Of a stretch of 39,516 nt of DNA, positions 8,485 through 15,884 are shown piece by piece. The stretch comes from Bacteroidota bacterium (GTDB taxonomy: Bacteria > Bacteroidota > Bacteroidia > Flavobacteriales > Flavobacteriaceae). Under the pieces are notes generated by a model that did not search any database, was not told the origin of the DNA, and saw nothing but the letters and a program-made list of their open reading frames with translations. The stretch lies in assembly GCA_003650305.1 (NCBI GenBank), contig QMOV01000010.1, positions 1 through 39,516 of the forward strand, written 5' to 3'. A program made the translations under genes and the position numbers. Numbering within the stretch: position 1 is the first letter of the stretch; the number at the start of each line of letters is the position of its first letter.

Positions 8485-9600
8485 CTAATTAATAGAATTA
8501 TATATTAACTCTGCAACCTTTTCACTTGCACCTTTACCACCTAGTTTTTTTTCTAAATCGTAATAGTTAATAAAAAATTTGGTTCGTTCATAATCATCCA
8601 GAATTATAGTGAGTTCTTGTTTAAGGGTTTTAGTGTTAAATTTATTTTGAATAAGTTCCGTTACAACTTCTTTATCCATAATTAAATTCACCAAAGAAAT
8701 ATATTTAATATGCTTAACCAAGCGTTTTCCAATTTGGTAAGAGAGCCAACTGCTTTTATAACAAACAACTTCGGGAACTTTAAAAAGAGCAGTTTCTAAT
8801 GTTGCTGTTCCTGATGTAACTAATGCTGCAGTTGAGACACTTAATAAGTCGTGAGTTTGGTTATTTATAAAATTTACGTTAGTATCATCTATATATTGCT
8901 TATAGAAATTAAAATCTTGACTAGGTGCACCAGCAATAACAAATTGATAGTCTGGAAAATCATTAACTACACTTAACATAACCGAAAGCATTTTGCGTAT
9001 TTCTTGTTTCCGGCTTCCGGGAAGTAAAGCAATTATTGGTTTTTCGTTTAGCTCATGTTCGGCTCTAAATTCATATTCATCTACTTGATTTCTTTCAGCT
9101 ACAGAATCAATTAATGGATGTCCAACAAATTCTACAGGATAGTTGTGTTTGTTTTCGTAAAACTTTTTTTCGAAAGGAAGTATTACATACATTTTATCCA
9201 CATCGCGTTTAATGGCTTTAATCCTGTTTTCTTTCCAAGCCCAAATTTGAGGAGAAATATAGTAATGTGTTTTATAACCTTTTTGTTTTGCCCATTTTGC
9301 AATACGCAAATTAAATCCAGGATAATCAATAAATATAATCACATCTGGATTATAAGCATCAACATCTTGTTTACAGAAGGATAGATTTTTGGTAATGGTT
9401 CTTAAATTCAAAATCACTTCTAAAAACCCCATAAACGCTAATTCTTTATAGTGTTTTACTAAAGTGCCACTTACATTTTGCATAAGATCTCCACCCCAAA
9501 ATCTAAATTCAGCATTAAGATCTTGTCTTAATAATGCTTTCATTAGGTTCGAGCCATGTAAATCCCCTGACGCTTCTCCAGCAATAATGTAATATTTCAT
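8485..9600 (-). CDS. lpxB: Lipid-A-disaccharide synthase
   Basis: 371 residues, normal for LpxB. Begins MKYYIIAGEASGDLHGSNL, the family signature, and has the GT19 core with PDVIIFIDYPGFNLRIA (about 84-100), HYYISPQIWAWKENR (about 112-126), IALLPGSRKQEI (about 190-201) and LVTSGTATLETAL near residue 261. It joins UDP-2,3-diacylglucosamine and lipid X at the cytoplasmic membrane to give the lipid A disaccharide. Its ATG at 9600 directly follows the stop codon of the upstream gene (9601-9603), implying translational coupling inside the operon. Confidence 0.97.
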   Translation of the reverse strand: MKYYIIAGEASGDLHGSNLMKALLRQDLNAEFRFWGGDLMQNVSGTLVKHYKELAFMGFLEVILNLRTITKNLSFCKQDVDAYNPDVIIFIDYPGFNLRIAKWAKQKGYKTHYYISPQIWAWKENRIKAIKRDVDKMYVILPFEKKFYENKHNYPVEFVGHPLIDSVAERNQVDEYEFRAEHELNEKPIIALLPGSRKQEIRKMLSVMLSVVNDFPDYQFVIAGAPSQDFNFYKQYIDDTNVNFINNQTHDLLSVSTAALVTSGTATLETALFKVPEVVCYKSSWLSYQIGKRLVKHIKYISLVNLIMDKEVVTELIQNKFNTKTLKQELTIILDDYERTKFFINYYDLEKKLGGKGASEKVAELIYNSIN

Positions 9601-9882
9601 CTAAAAATTAATTATAAATGTAAAAATAGCAATGCAAACCGTTGCCAATAATACACCTCTTGCTCTATAATCTTGTTTCTTTTTTATAAAAATAAAAAAA
9701 GCAACTAAATTTAAAATTGCACCTAAACTAATAAGTTTTCCTAAAAACCCTTCGGCTGAAGCTGTTTTTAGAACAGTAATAAAATCATCTCCATTGCCTA
9801 AAAGTGTTGCAGCAAAAAATAGTCCAATAATATTGGCAAATAAACCAACAAGAAAACCTATAATAACTTCATTTTTAATCAT
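9601..9882 (-). CDS. Small inner-membrane protein of unknown function
   Basis: 93 residues from ATG at 9882, giving MIKNEVIIGFLVGLF. This start overlaps the surE stop in the arrangement ATGA, a classic coupling; a TTG 12 bases further upstream would give a longer form but is less likely. The protein is almost entirely hydrophobic with three predicted helices (about 5-27, 40-63 and 73-92) split by KKKQDYRARG. Position between surE and lpxB, with zero-base junctions on both sides, suggests co-expression with lipid A synthesis; no domain is recognised and function is not assigned. Confidence 0.8.
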   Translation of the reverse strand: MIKNEVIIGFLVGLFANIIGLFFAATLLGNGDDFITVLKTASAEGFLGKLISLGAILNLVAFFIFIKKKQDYRARGVLLATVCIAIFTFIINF

Positions 9883-10652
9883 TTTAAAGACCAAGTATTT
9901 AATTGTTGAATAAAATGATGTGCTGTTAAATCAAACTGTACTGGAACAACAGAAACATAACCGTTATTTAAAGCCCATTCATCTGTATCTTCGCCTTTAT
10001 CTAAATTAACAAATTTTCCTGTAAGCCAATAATAATCTTTGCCTTGAGGGTTTTGACGTTTATCAAATTCTTCTAACCAATTGGCTTTGGCTTGCCTGCA
10101 AATTTTTATGCCTTTAATTTCTTTTTTATTTAATTTAGGAAAATTAACATTGAGAACTATACCATTAGGCAATCCATTTTGTAAAACATTTGTAGTAATA
10201 GTTTTAATAATATCTTCAAAAGGAGCAAAATTAGCATCCCAATTATAATCTAAAAGCGAAAAACCTATGGCAGGAATGCCTTCTATTCCAGCTTCAATGG
10301 CAGCACTCATGGTTCCAGAATAAATTACATTTATAGACGAATTAGAGCCATGATTAATTCCAGAAACACAAATGTCTGGTTTTCTGTCTAATATTTCATG
10401 TACAGCTAGCTTAACACAATCGGCAGGAGTTCCAGAAGTGCTGTATTCGGTTTGAGGACCATTATCAATTTGCTCTTTGTTGCAATGCAAGGTAGAATCT
10501 ATTGTTATAGCATGTCCCATTCCACTTTGTGGGCTATCTGGTGCAACAACAACAACATCTCCAATGGTATTCATAACTTTTATTAGAGTACGAATGCCAG
10601 ATGCTGTAATGCCATCATCATTTGTAACTAAAATTAGAGGCTTTTTTGTCAT
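9879..10652 (-). CDS. surE: 5'/3'-nucleotidase SurE
   Basis: 257 residues from ATG at 10652, reading MTKKPLILVTNDDGITASG; the frame stays open a further 43 codons upstream but that part is not conserved-looking and the family always starts just before the LVTNDDG metal motif. Asp-Asp of NDDG, then SGMGHAIT, SGTPADCV and SGINHGSN (metal-binding Asn) are all present. SurE is a divalent-metal phosphatase of nucleoside monophosphates and polyphosphate. First gene of a five-gene operon running through lpxB to comEC. A TACTTTTG -7 box sits 25 bases before the chosen start, which supports it over the longer form. Confidence 0.95.
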   Translation of the reverse strand: MTKKPLILVTNDDGITASGIRTLIKVMNTIGDVVVVAPDSPQSGMGHAITIDSTLHCNKEQIDNGPQTEYSTSGTPADCVKLAVHEILDRKPDICVSGINHGSNSSINVIYSGTMSAAIEAGIEGIPAIGFSLLDYNWDANFAPFEDIIKTITTNVLQNGLPNGIVLNVNFPKLNKKEIKGIKICRQAKANWLEEFDKRQNPQGKDYYWLTGKFVNLDKGEDTDEWALNNGYVSVVPVQFDLTAHHFIQQLNTWSLK

Positions 10653-10677
10653 GTTTTTCCAAATATATGGTGAATAA

Positions 10678-10685
10678 CAAAAGTA
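10678..10685 (-). promoter_or_regulatory. Putative -7 box of the surE-lpxB-comEC operon
   Basis: TACTTTTG on the minus strand fits TAnnTTTG and is 25 bases upstream of the surE ATG at 10652. No good TTG at -33. It would put the start of transcription inside the longer open frame, favouring the short SurE. Confidence 0.5.
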
Positions 10686-10751
10686 AGTAAATTCATGCTT
10701 TAATCTGTGTTTTACTGTGTTTAACAAAAAATTAATAGCATAACTTAAACT

Positions 10752-10767
10752 TTGGCATAATATTTTC
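10752..10767 (+). promoter_or_regulatory. Possible sigma-54-like promoter before prc
   Basis: TTGGCATAATATTTTC has the GG of a -24 box and the right spacing to a -12 position, where TTTC replaces the usual TTGC. It lies 43 bases before the prc ATG. One mismatch at a key base makes this tentative. Confidence 0.25.
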
Positions 10768-10809
10768 TTTATTTTAGGCACATATTTAATTGAAATTGAA
10801 ATAAAACAA

Positions 10810-13023
10810 ATGAAAAGGAATTATAATATTTTATTACTAACTTTACTTTTAGCATTCGCTTCTTGTAGTTTCACTACAAAAACTTTTGAGGATCCAGATA
10901 AAGACAAACTTCTTCTACAACTTATTACTCATGTTTTAGATCAAGGTCATTTTGACCCCAAAGACATAAACGACGAATTTTCTGAAGGCGTTTTCGAACA
11001 TTATTTAAACCAAATAGATCCTTTTAAAAGGTACTTTTATCAGTCTGATATAAATGAATTCGCTGCATATAAAACAGAAATCGACAATCAAATTATAGCA
11101 TACGACCTATCCTTTTTTAACCTTACTTACGAGCGTTTGTTACAACGTATTGATGAATCTAAAGAAATTTATAAAGAAATTTTAGCACACACTTTTGATT
11201 ATAGTATTGATGAAGATTTTAATGCAGATTATAAAAAAGCAGATTATGTAAAATCTAAAAAAGAGATGAAAGAACGCTGGAGAAAACAACTTAAATATTC
11301 AGCCATTGCAAATTATCATGACCTTGTTTTAGAACAAGAATCTGTAAGTAAAAGAAAGAATAAATTGAATGTTGATGATTTGAATAACTTAAGTGATGTT
11401 GAAAGAGAAAAAATATTTAATCCAAAAGATGATGTTGGAATTGTTTTTAAAACTGAAATAGAATTAGAACAAGAAGCTCGTGATGCTTCTTTACGTTCTT
11501 TAGATGAATTATATAGTTTTATAGATGATAGAGACCGTAGCGATTGGTTCTCGGTATATATAAATGCTTTTGTTGAAGAATTCGATCCACATACTTTTTA
11601 TTTTGCTCCCGAAGATAAAGACCGTTTTGATGTTGCCATGTCTGGAAATTATGAAGGCATTGGAGCACGACTTCAAAAACGAATGGATAATATTATTATT
11701 AACGAAGTAATTTCTGGAGGTCCAGCTTGGAGACAAAACAAATTAGAAGTTGGAGACATCATTTTAAAAGTAAGGCAAGAAAATGAAGAGGAAGCTGTAA
11801 ATGTTGTTGGAATGCGTTTAGCAGATGCGATAAAATTTATTAAAGGGCCAAAAGGAACCAATGTTATTTTAACGCTTAAAAAAGTAGATGGTACTATTGA
11901 AGATTTATCTATTCCTCGTGATATTGTAGAACTTGAAGAAACCTATGCAAAATCGACTACAGTTATTAAAGATAATAAAACTTTTGGTGTGATTAATCTT
12001 CCGAGATTTTATGTAGATTTTCAAGATTATAAAAAGCGAAATGCCGCAAGTGATATTAAAAAGGAAATAGAACGTTTGAAGGCTGAAGGTATGGAAGGTC
12101 TTGTTCTTGATTTAAGAAATAATGGAGGTGGTTCATTACCAGTTGTTGTAGATATGGCAGGATTATTTATTAAAGACGGTCCAGTTGTTCAAGTTAAAAC
12201 TGTAGGAGAACCAAAAGAAGTCTTAAGAGATAGAGATAGATCTATTGTTTGGGATGGACCATTAGTAATATTAGTTAATGAACTTTCTGCATCAGCTTCC
12301 GAAATTCTCGCAGCAGCAATGCAAGATTATAAAAGAGCTATTGTAATTGGGAGTAAGCAAACTTTTGGCAAAGGTACAGTTCAAAATGTATTAGACCTTA
12401 ATCGTATGGTAAGAAATAATACAAGTGGAGATATGGGAGCGCTTAAATTTACAACACAAAAATATTATAGAATTAATGGTGGTTCTGTTCAATTAAAAGG
12501 GGTTGTAAGTGATGTTATAGTACCAGATCGATATAGTTATATAAATATTGGTGAAAGAGATCAGGATAATCCTTTGCCTTGGGATAAGATTGATGCTGCA
12601 AATTTTAGTATTTGGAATAGTTATTTTGATTACGAAACAACTATTAAAAAGAGTAAAGAAAGAATGGCTAAAAGTGAACAGCTTAAGTTAATTGACGAAA
12701 ATGCACAGTGGATAAACAAGATTAGAGAAGGAAATAAGTATTCACTTAATTATAAAATTTACAAAACAAAATTGGATCTTAATGAAGAAGAAGCAAAACG
12801 TTTTGAAAAACTATCAGATTATCAGACAAACCTAACGTTTACATCATTGCCTTATGAAGTGACATTAATGGAAAAAGATTCTGTATTAAAGCAGAAACGA
12901 GAACGTTGGCATACAAGTTTAAGTAAGGATGTTTATATTGAAGAAGCACTAAATGTGCTAAACGACCTTAAAATGACTTATGGTAAAACTAAAGTTGCGA
13001 CTTCAAATACTATTAAAGATTAA
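10810..13023 (+). CDS. prc: Tail-specific (carboxy-terminal processing) protease Prc/Tsp, S41 family
   Basis: 737 residues, full length for the Prc type rather than the shorter CtpA type. Signal with lipobox FASC (Cys19), so probably a lipoprotein. N-terminal Tsp domain about 30-235, PDZ domain about 255-365 with the loop YEGIGARLQKR, S41 core about 385-580 with LDLRNNGGGS, and a C-terminal Tsp domain (DUF3340 type) about 590-720. The Ser-Lys dyad is Ser495 in ELSASASEIL and Lys521 in TFGKGTVQ. It degrades or trims periplasmic proteins from their C-termini. Monocistronic: divergent from surE and closed by a strong bidirectional terminator. Confidence 0.95.
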   Translation: MKRNYNILLLTLLLAFASCSFTTKTFEDPDKDKLLLQLITHVLDQGHFDPKDINDEFSEGVFEHYLNQIDPFKRYFYQSDINEFAAYKTEIDNQIIAYDLSFFNLTYERLLQRIDESKEIYKEILAHTFDYSIDEDFNADYKKADYVKSKKEMKERWRKQLKYSAIANYHDLVLEQESVSKRKNKLNVDDLNNLSDVEREKIFNPKDDVGIVFKTEIELEQEARDASLRSLDELYSFIDDRDRSDWFSVYINAFVEEFDPHTFYFAPEDKDRFDVAMSGNYEGIGARLQKRMDNIIINEVISGGPAWRQNKLEVGDIILKVRQENEEEAVNVVGMRLADAIKFIKGPKGTNVILTLKKVDGTIEDLSIPRDIVELEETYAKSTTVIKDNKTFGVINLPRFYVDFQDYKKRNAASDIKKEIERLKAEGMEGLVLDLRNNGGGSLPVVVDMAGLFIKDGPVVQVKTVGEPKEVLRDRDRSIVWDGPLVILVNELSASASEILAAAMQDYKRAIVIGSKQTFGKGTVQNVLDLNRMVRNNTSGDMGALKFTTQKYYRINGGSVQLKGVVSDVIVPDRYSYINIGERDQDNPLPWDKIDAANFSIWNSYFDYETTIKKSKERMAKSEQLKLIDENAQWINKIREGNKYSLNYKIYKTKLDLNEEEAKRFEKLSDYQTNLTFTSLPYEVTLMEKDSVLKQKRERWHTSLSKDVYIEEALNVLNDLKMTYGKTKVATSNTIKD

Positions 13024-13034
13024 ATAATTCTTCC

Positions 13035-13084
13035 ATTAAAAAAGCGACTCTCCAGATAGCTATCGGGAGAGTCGCTTTTTTAAT
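13035..13084. terminator. Bidirectional terminator with a genome-repeat palindrome as its tip
   Basis: Perfect 19-base arms (13035-13053 and 13066-13084) with A tract on one side and T tract on the other serve both prc (plus) and the DUF4136 gene (minus). The loop and flanks, ACTCTCCAGATAGCTATCGG and the next two bases (13047-13068), match a 22-base stretch at 15666-15687 with one difference, so the tip appears to be a dispersed palindromic repeat. Confidence 0.9.
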
Positions 13085-13085
13085 T

Positions 13086-13628
13086 TTATTGCTGTAACCC
13101 TGGAGGATATTTCTCCATGATTTTTGCAACAAATTCTTTAAATCGTGCTTCTTTTTTCTCCATTTTTTGAGTTAAATAACCCGTTCCTAAACCTTGCCAA
13201 ACCAGTTCTTTTTTATCAGCATCAATTAAATCTATGTATAAAGTGCCTTCTGTAGAAGTAGAAATATTACTGTAATAACTGTTTCCCCAAAACCAAGGGC
13301 TCCATCTCCAACCATAACCATAACCCCCAAAGCTATTGTTGTAAATATTGACTTTTTGGCGAGATTTAGTAAAGATACTTACCAGTAAGTCAGGATTTTT
13401 AGATTTAGTAAATCCTTTTGCTAACAATTCGGTTTCAATGGCACGAAGAATTCTGCGTTTGTCTAAATCGCTAATCTCAGCTTTATCTATTCCTGTTTTA
13501 AAAAATGCAAAAGTTTTATAATCGTTAAAGTTTGCATCTTTATCATAATCTGCTGCAACTCTAACCGAACTGCACGATGTCACTGCTATTAACAGCAGTA
13601 AAAGAAGTGTTGTTTTAAATATTCTCAT
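13086..13628 (-). CDS. DUF4136 lipoprotein
   Basis: 180 residues. Signal with lipobox VTSC (Cys19), then the DUF4136 pattern: VAADYDKDANFNDYKTFAF near the N-terminus, an ILRAIETELLAKGF helix, LVSIFTKS strand and a Gly/Tyr/Trp-rich loop (GGYGYGWRWSPWFWG, about 100-114), then TLYIDLIDADKKELVWQG. The family is periplasmic or outer-membrane lipoproteins without a known biochemical role. It lies 24 bases after the hutU stop codon, counting in the direction of transcription, and may be co-transcribed with it, though no functional link is evident. Confidence 0.9.
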   Translation of the reverse strand: MRIFKTTLLLLLLIAVTSCSSVRVAADYDKDANFNDYKTFAFFKTGIDKAEISDLDKRRILRAIETELLAKGFTKSKNPDLLVSIFTKSRQKVNIYNNSFGGYGYGWRWSPWFWGNSYYSNISTSTEGTLYIDLIDADKKELVWQGLGTGYLTQKMEKKEARFKEFVAKIMEKYPPGLQQ

Positions 13629-13652
13629 AGCTTTTGTTTTTTGTGTTAATTA

Positions 13653-15638
13653 TTATAACGAGTTTAATAATTCTTCTTCAACAATGTTAGGTAATGTAAC
13701 TTTTAAATTGGGTTCTACTTCCATAGCACGTTTGATTGAGAAAACAGCTTCTTCATTTCTTGCCCAACTTCGTCTTGCAATTCCGTTGTTTACATCCCAA
13801 AACAGCATTGATTTTAAACGTCTTTCCGCATCCTTACTACCATCAAGAACCATACCAAATCCACCATTTATAACTTCTCCCCAACCAACACCTCCACCAT
13901 TGTGAATACTTACCCAAGTAGCACCTCTAAAGCTGTCTCCAATTACATTTTGTATTGCCATATCTGCAGTAAATTGAGAACCATCGTAAATATTTGAGGT
14001 TTCACGATAAGGTGAATCTGTTCCTGAAACATCATGATGATCACGACCCAAAACCACATAACCAATTTCATTATTAGCTATAGCATTATTAAAAGCTTCA
14101 GCAATTTTCATACGTCCTTCGGCATCAGCATATAATATTCTTGCTTGAGAGCCAACTACCAATTTATTTTCTTGTGCTCCTTTAATCCACTGAATATTAT
14201 CAGCCATTTGTTGACGAATTTCCTCTGGAGAATTCCTCATAATTTCTTCCAAAACTTTGCAAGCAATAGCATCCGTTTTTTCTAAATCTTCTGGTTTTCC
14301 CGAAGTGCATACCCAACGGAAAGGCCCAAATCCATAATCGAAACACATTGGTCCCATAATATCCTGTACATAGCTTGGATATTTAAAATCTTTACCATTT
14401 TCAGCCATAATATCTGCTCCAGCACGAGAAGTTTCTAATAAAAAGGCATTTCCATAATCGAAAAAATAGGTGCCTTTTGCAGCGTGTTTATTTATTGCAG
14501 TAGTATGACGACGAAGCGATTCTTTTACTTTCTCTTTAAACAAATCTGGATTGTTTACCATCATTTTGTTAGATGTTTCAAAGCTTAATCCAATAGGATA
14601 GTAACCTCCAGCCCAAGGATTATGTAATGAGGTCTGGTCACTTCCTAAATCGATAAAAATATTAGCTTCATCAAATTTTTCCCAAACATCAACTACATTT
14701 CCAAGATAGGCAATGGATAGAATTTCCTGATTTGATTTTGCTTTTTTTACACGAGAAACCAATTCATCTAAATCAGAAATAGCTTCGTCAACCCAACCTT
14801 GAGAATGGCGTGTATGTACAGCTTTTTCATTAACTTCAGCGCAAACAGTAATACAACCTGCAATATTCCCTGCTTTTGGTTGAGCACCACTCATTCCACC
14901 TAATCCTGAAGTCACAAAAATATGCCCTTTTGGCGATTTATTAATTTTTCTAAATCCATTTAATAAAGTAATTGTTGTACCATGAACAATACCTTGTGGG
15001 CCAATATACATGTAGCTTCCAGCGGTCATTTGCCCATATTGTGTAACACCAAGTGCATTAAATTTTTCCCAATCGTCTTGTTGTGAATAGTTTGGAATCA
15101 TCATACCATTGGTTACCACAACCCTTGGTGCTTCTTTATGAGATGGAAACAAACCTATTGGATGCCCAGAATACACCACAAGCGTTTGCTCGTTATTCAT
15201 CTCGGCAAGATATTTCATCGTTAACCTGTATTGCGCCCAGTTTTGAAATACTGCACCATTTCCACCATAAGTAATCAATTCGTGAGGATGCTGTGCAACT
15301 GCATAATCCAAATTATTCTGAATCATAAGCATAATCGCAGCAGCTTGTTTAGATTGTGCAGGATAATCGTCTATTGGTCGTGCATACATCTTGTAATCTG
15401 GACGTAAGCGATACATATAAATCCTTCCGTAAGTGTCTAATTCATTCTTAAATTCATTAATTAATTCGGCATGATGTGTTGCATTGAAATAACGCAAAGC
15501 ATTTTTTAAAGCGAGTTTTTTTTCTTCTTTAGATAAGATGTCTTTTCGCTTTGGAGTATGATTTATAGAGGTGTCGTATGGTTTTGGTTGAGGCAATGTG
15601 TTTGGAATACCTTCTAATATGTGTTCTTTAAAAGTCAT
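13653..15638 (-). CDS. hutU: Urocanate hydratase (long Bacteroidota form)
   Basis: 661 residues. Family landmarks: ITYGGNGAVFQNWAQYRL, VVYSGHPIGLFPS, YGQMTAGSYMYIGPQGIVHG, VTSGLGGMSGAQPKAG, SDQTSLHNPWAGGYYP and YGFGPFRWVCTSGKPEDL. The last contains the cysteine that lines the NAD+ site. The enzyme hydrates urocanate to imidazolonepropionate, step two of histidine degradation, in the cytoplasm. It is about 100 residues longer than the enterobacterial or Pseudomonas enzyme (about 555), with extra N-terminal sequence up to about residue 85; long forms are known in Bacteroidota. No hutH, hutI or hutG lies nearby, so the rest of the pathway must be elsewhere. The start at 15638 is 40 bases after the DUF5522 stop. 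Confidence 0.95.
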   Translation of the reverse strand: MTFKEHILEGIPNTLPQPKPYDTSINHTPKRKDILSKEEKKLALKNALRYFNATHHAELINEFKNELDTYGRIYMYRLRPDYKMYARPIDDYPAQSKQAAAIMLMIQNNLDYAVAQHPHELITYGGNGAVFQNWAQYRLTMKYLAEMNNEQTLVVYSGHPIGLFPSHKEAPRVVVTNGMMIPNYSQQDDWEKFNALGVTQYGQMTAGSYMYIGPQGIVHGTTITLLNGFRKINKSPKGHIFVTSGLGGMSGAQPKAGNIAGCITVCAEVNEKAVHTRHSQGWVDEAISDLDELVSRVKKAKSNQEILSIAYLGNVVDVWEKFDEANIFIDLGSDQTSLHNPWAGGYYPIGLSFETSNKMMVNNPDLFKEKVKESLRRHTTAINKHAAKGTYFFDYGNAFLLETSRAGADIMAENGKDFKYPSYVQDIMGPMCFDYGFGPFRWVCTSGKPEDLEKTDAIACKVLEEIMRNSPEEIRQQMADNIQWIKGAQENKLVVGSQARILYADAEGRMKIAEAFNNAIANNEIGYVVLGRDHHDVSGTDSPYRETSNIYDGSQFTADMAIQNVIGDSFRGATWVSIHNGGGVGWGEVINGGFGMVLDGSKDAERRLKSMLFWDVNNGIARRSWARNEEAVFSIKRAMEVEPNLKVTLPNIVEEELLNSL

Positions 15639-15669
15639 TAGTGCAATTTGCTTTACTTTTTATTAACTC

Positions 15670-15687
15670 TCCCGATAGCTATCGGGA
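15670..15687. repeat. 18-base perfect palindrome TCCCGATAGCTATCGGGA
   Basis: A complete self-complementary 18-mer between the DUF5522 gene and hutU. The in-frame stop codon (TAG, 15679-15681 on the minus strand) of the DUF5522 gene lies inside it. A 22-base extension of it recurs with one mismatch at 13047-13068. From memory such GATAGCTATC palindromes are dispersed in Flavobacteriaceae genomes. Confidence 0.75.
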
Positions 15688-15834
15688 TTGGTTTTTATCA
15701 TAATCATAAGGGCAATGTTTGCAATTACTTTCGCAGCAATAACCTCTTTTTATGTGGTATTGTTCGGTAAAACAACGATAGCCTTCAGCTGAAAAGTAAT
15801 AATCGCCATCTTCTATTGGGACAAATTCCTTCAT
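15679..15834 (-). CDS. DUF5522 family small cysteine-rich protein
   Basis: 51 residues: MKEFVPIEDGDYYFSAEGYR then CFTEQYHIKRGYCCESNC and KHCPYDYDKNQSR. The phrase F(T)EQYHxKRGYCC-x(3)-C-x(2)-CPY is the hallmark of DUF5522, a short Bacteroidota and proteobacterial family with four conserved cysteines (here Cys33, Cys34, Cys38 and Cys41), which probably bind a metal; Cys21 is additional. Function unknown. The final residues KNQSR and the stop codon are read from flanking sequence and the palindrome at 15670-15687, so the C-terminus may have been altered by that repeat. Upstream of hutU on the same strand. Confidence 0.85.
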   Translation of the reverse strand: MKEFVPIEDGDYYFSAEGYRCFTEQYHIKRGYCCESNCKHCPYDYDKNQSR

Positions 15835-15840
15835 ATTTCA

Positions 15841-15848
15841 CAAAGATA
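15841..15848 (-). promoter_or_regulatory. Putative -7 box giving a very short or absent leader
   Basis: TATCTTTG on the minus strand is an exact TAnnTTTG match but ends only 6 bases before the DUF5522 ATG at 15834. Transcription would then start at or next to the start codon. No clear -33 TTG at the usual spacing. Confidence 0.45.
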
Positions 15849-15884
15849 ATGTAAATTCAAATGATTTTTGAACATAGTTGAAAT

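Noticed and set aside
9883-9894. TTG start giving a 97-residue form of the small membrane protein
   Set aside because: ATG at 9882 forms the ATGA overlap with the surE stop, which is the more usual coupling.
10653-10781. Upstream extension of SurE by 43 codons
   Set aside because: The family starts directly before the LVTNDDG metal motif, the extra sequence has no family likeness, and a -7 box at 10678-10685 lies inside it.
13653-15834. A histidine utilisation (hut) operon
   Set aside because: Only hutU is present; neighbours are DUF5522 and DUF4136 genes, so an operon for the pathway is not supported.
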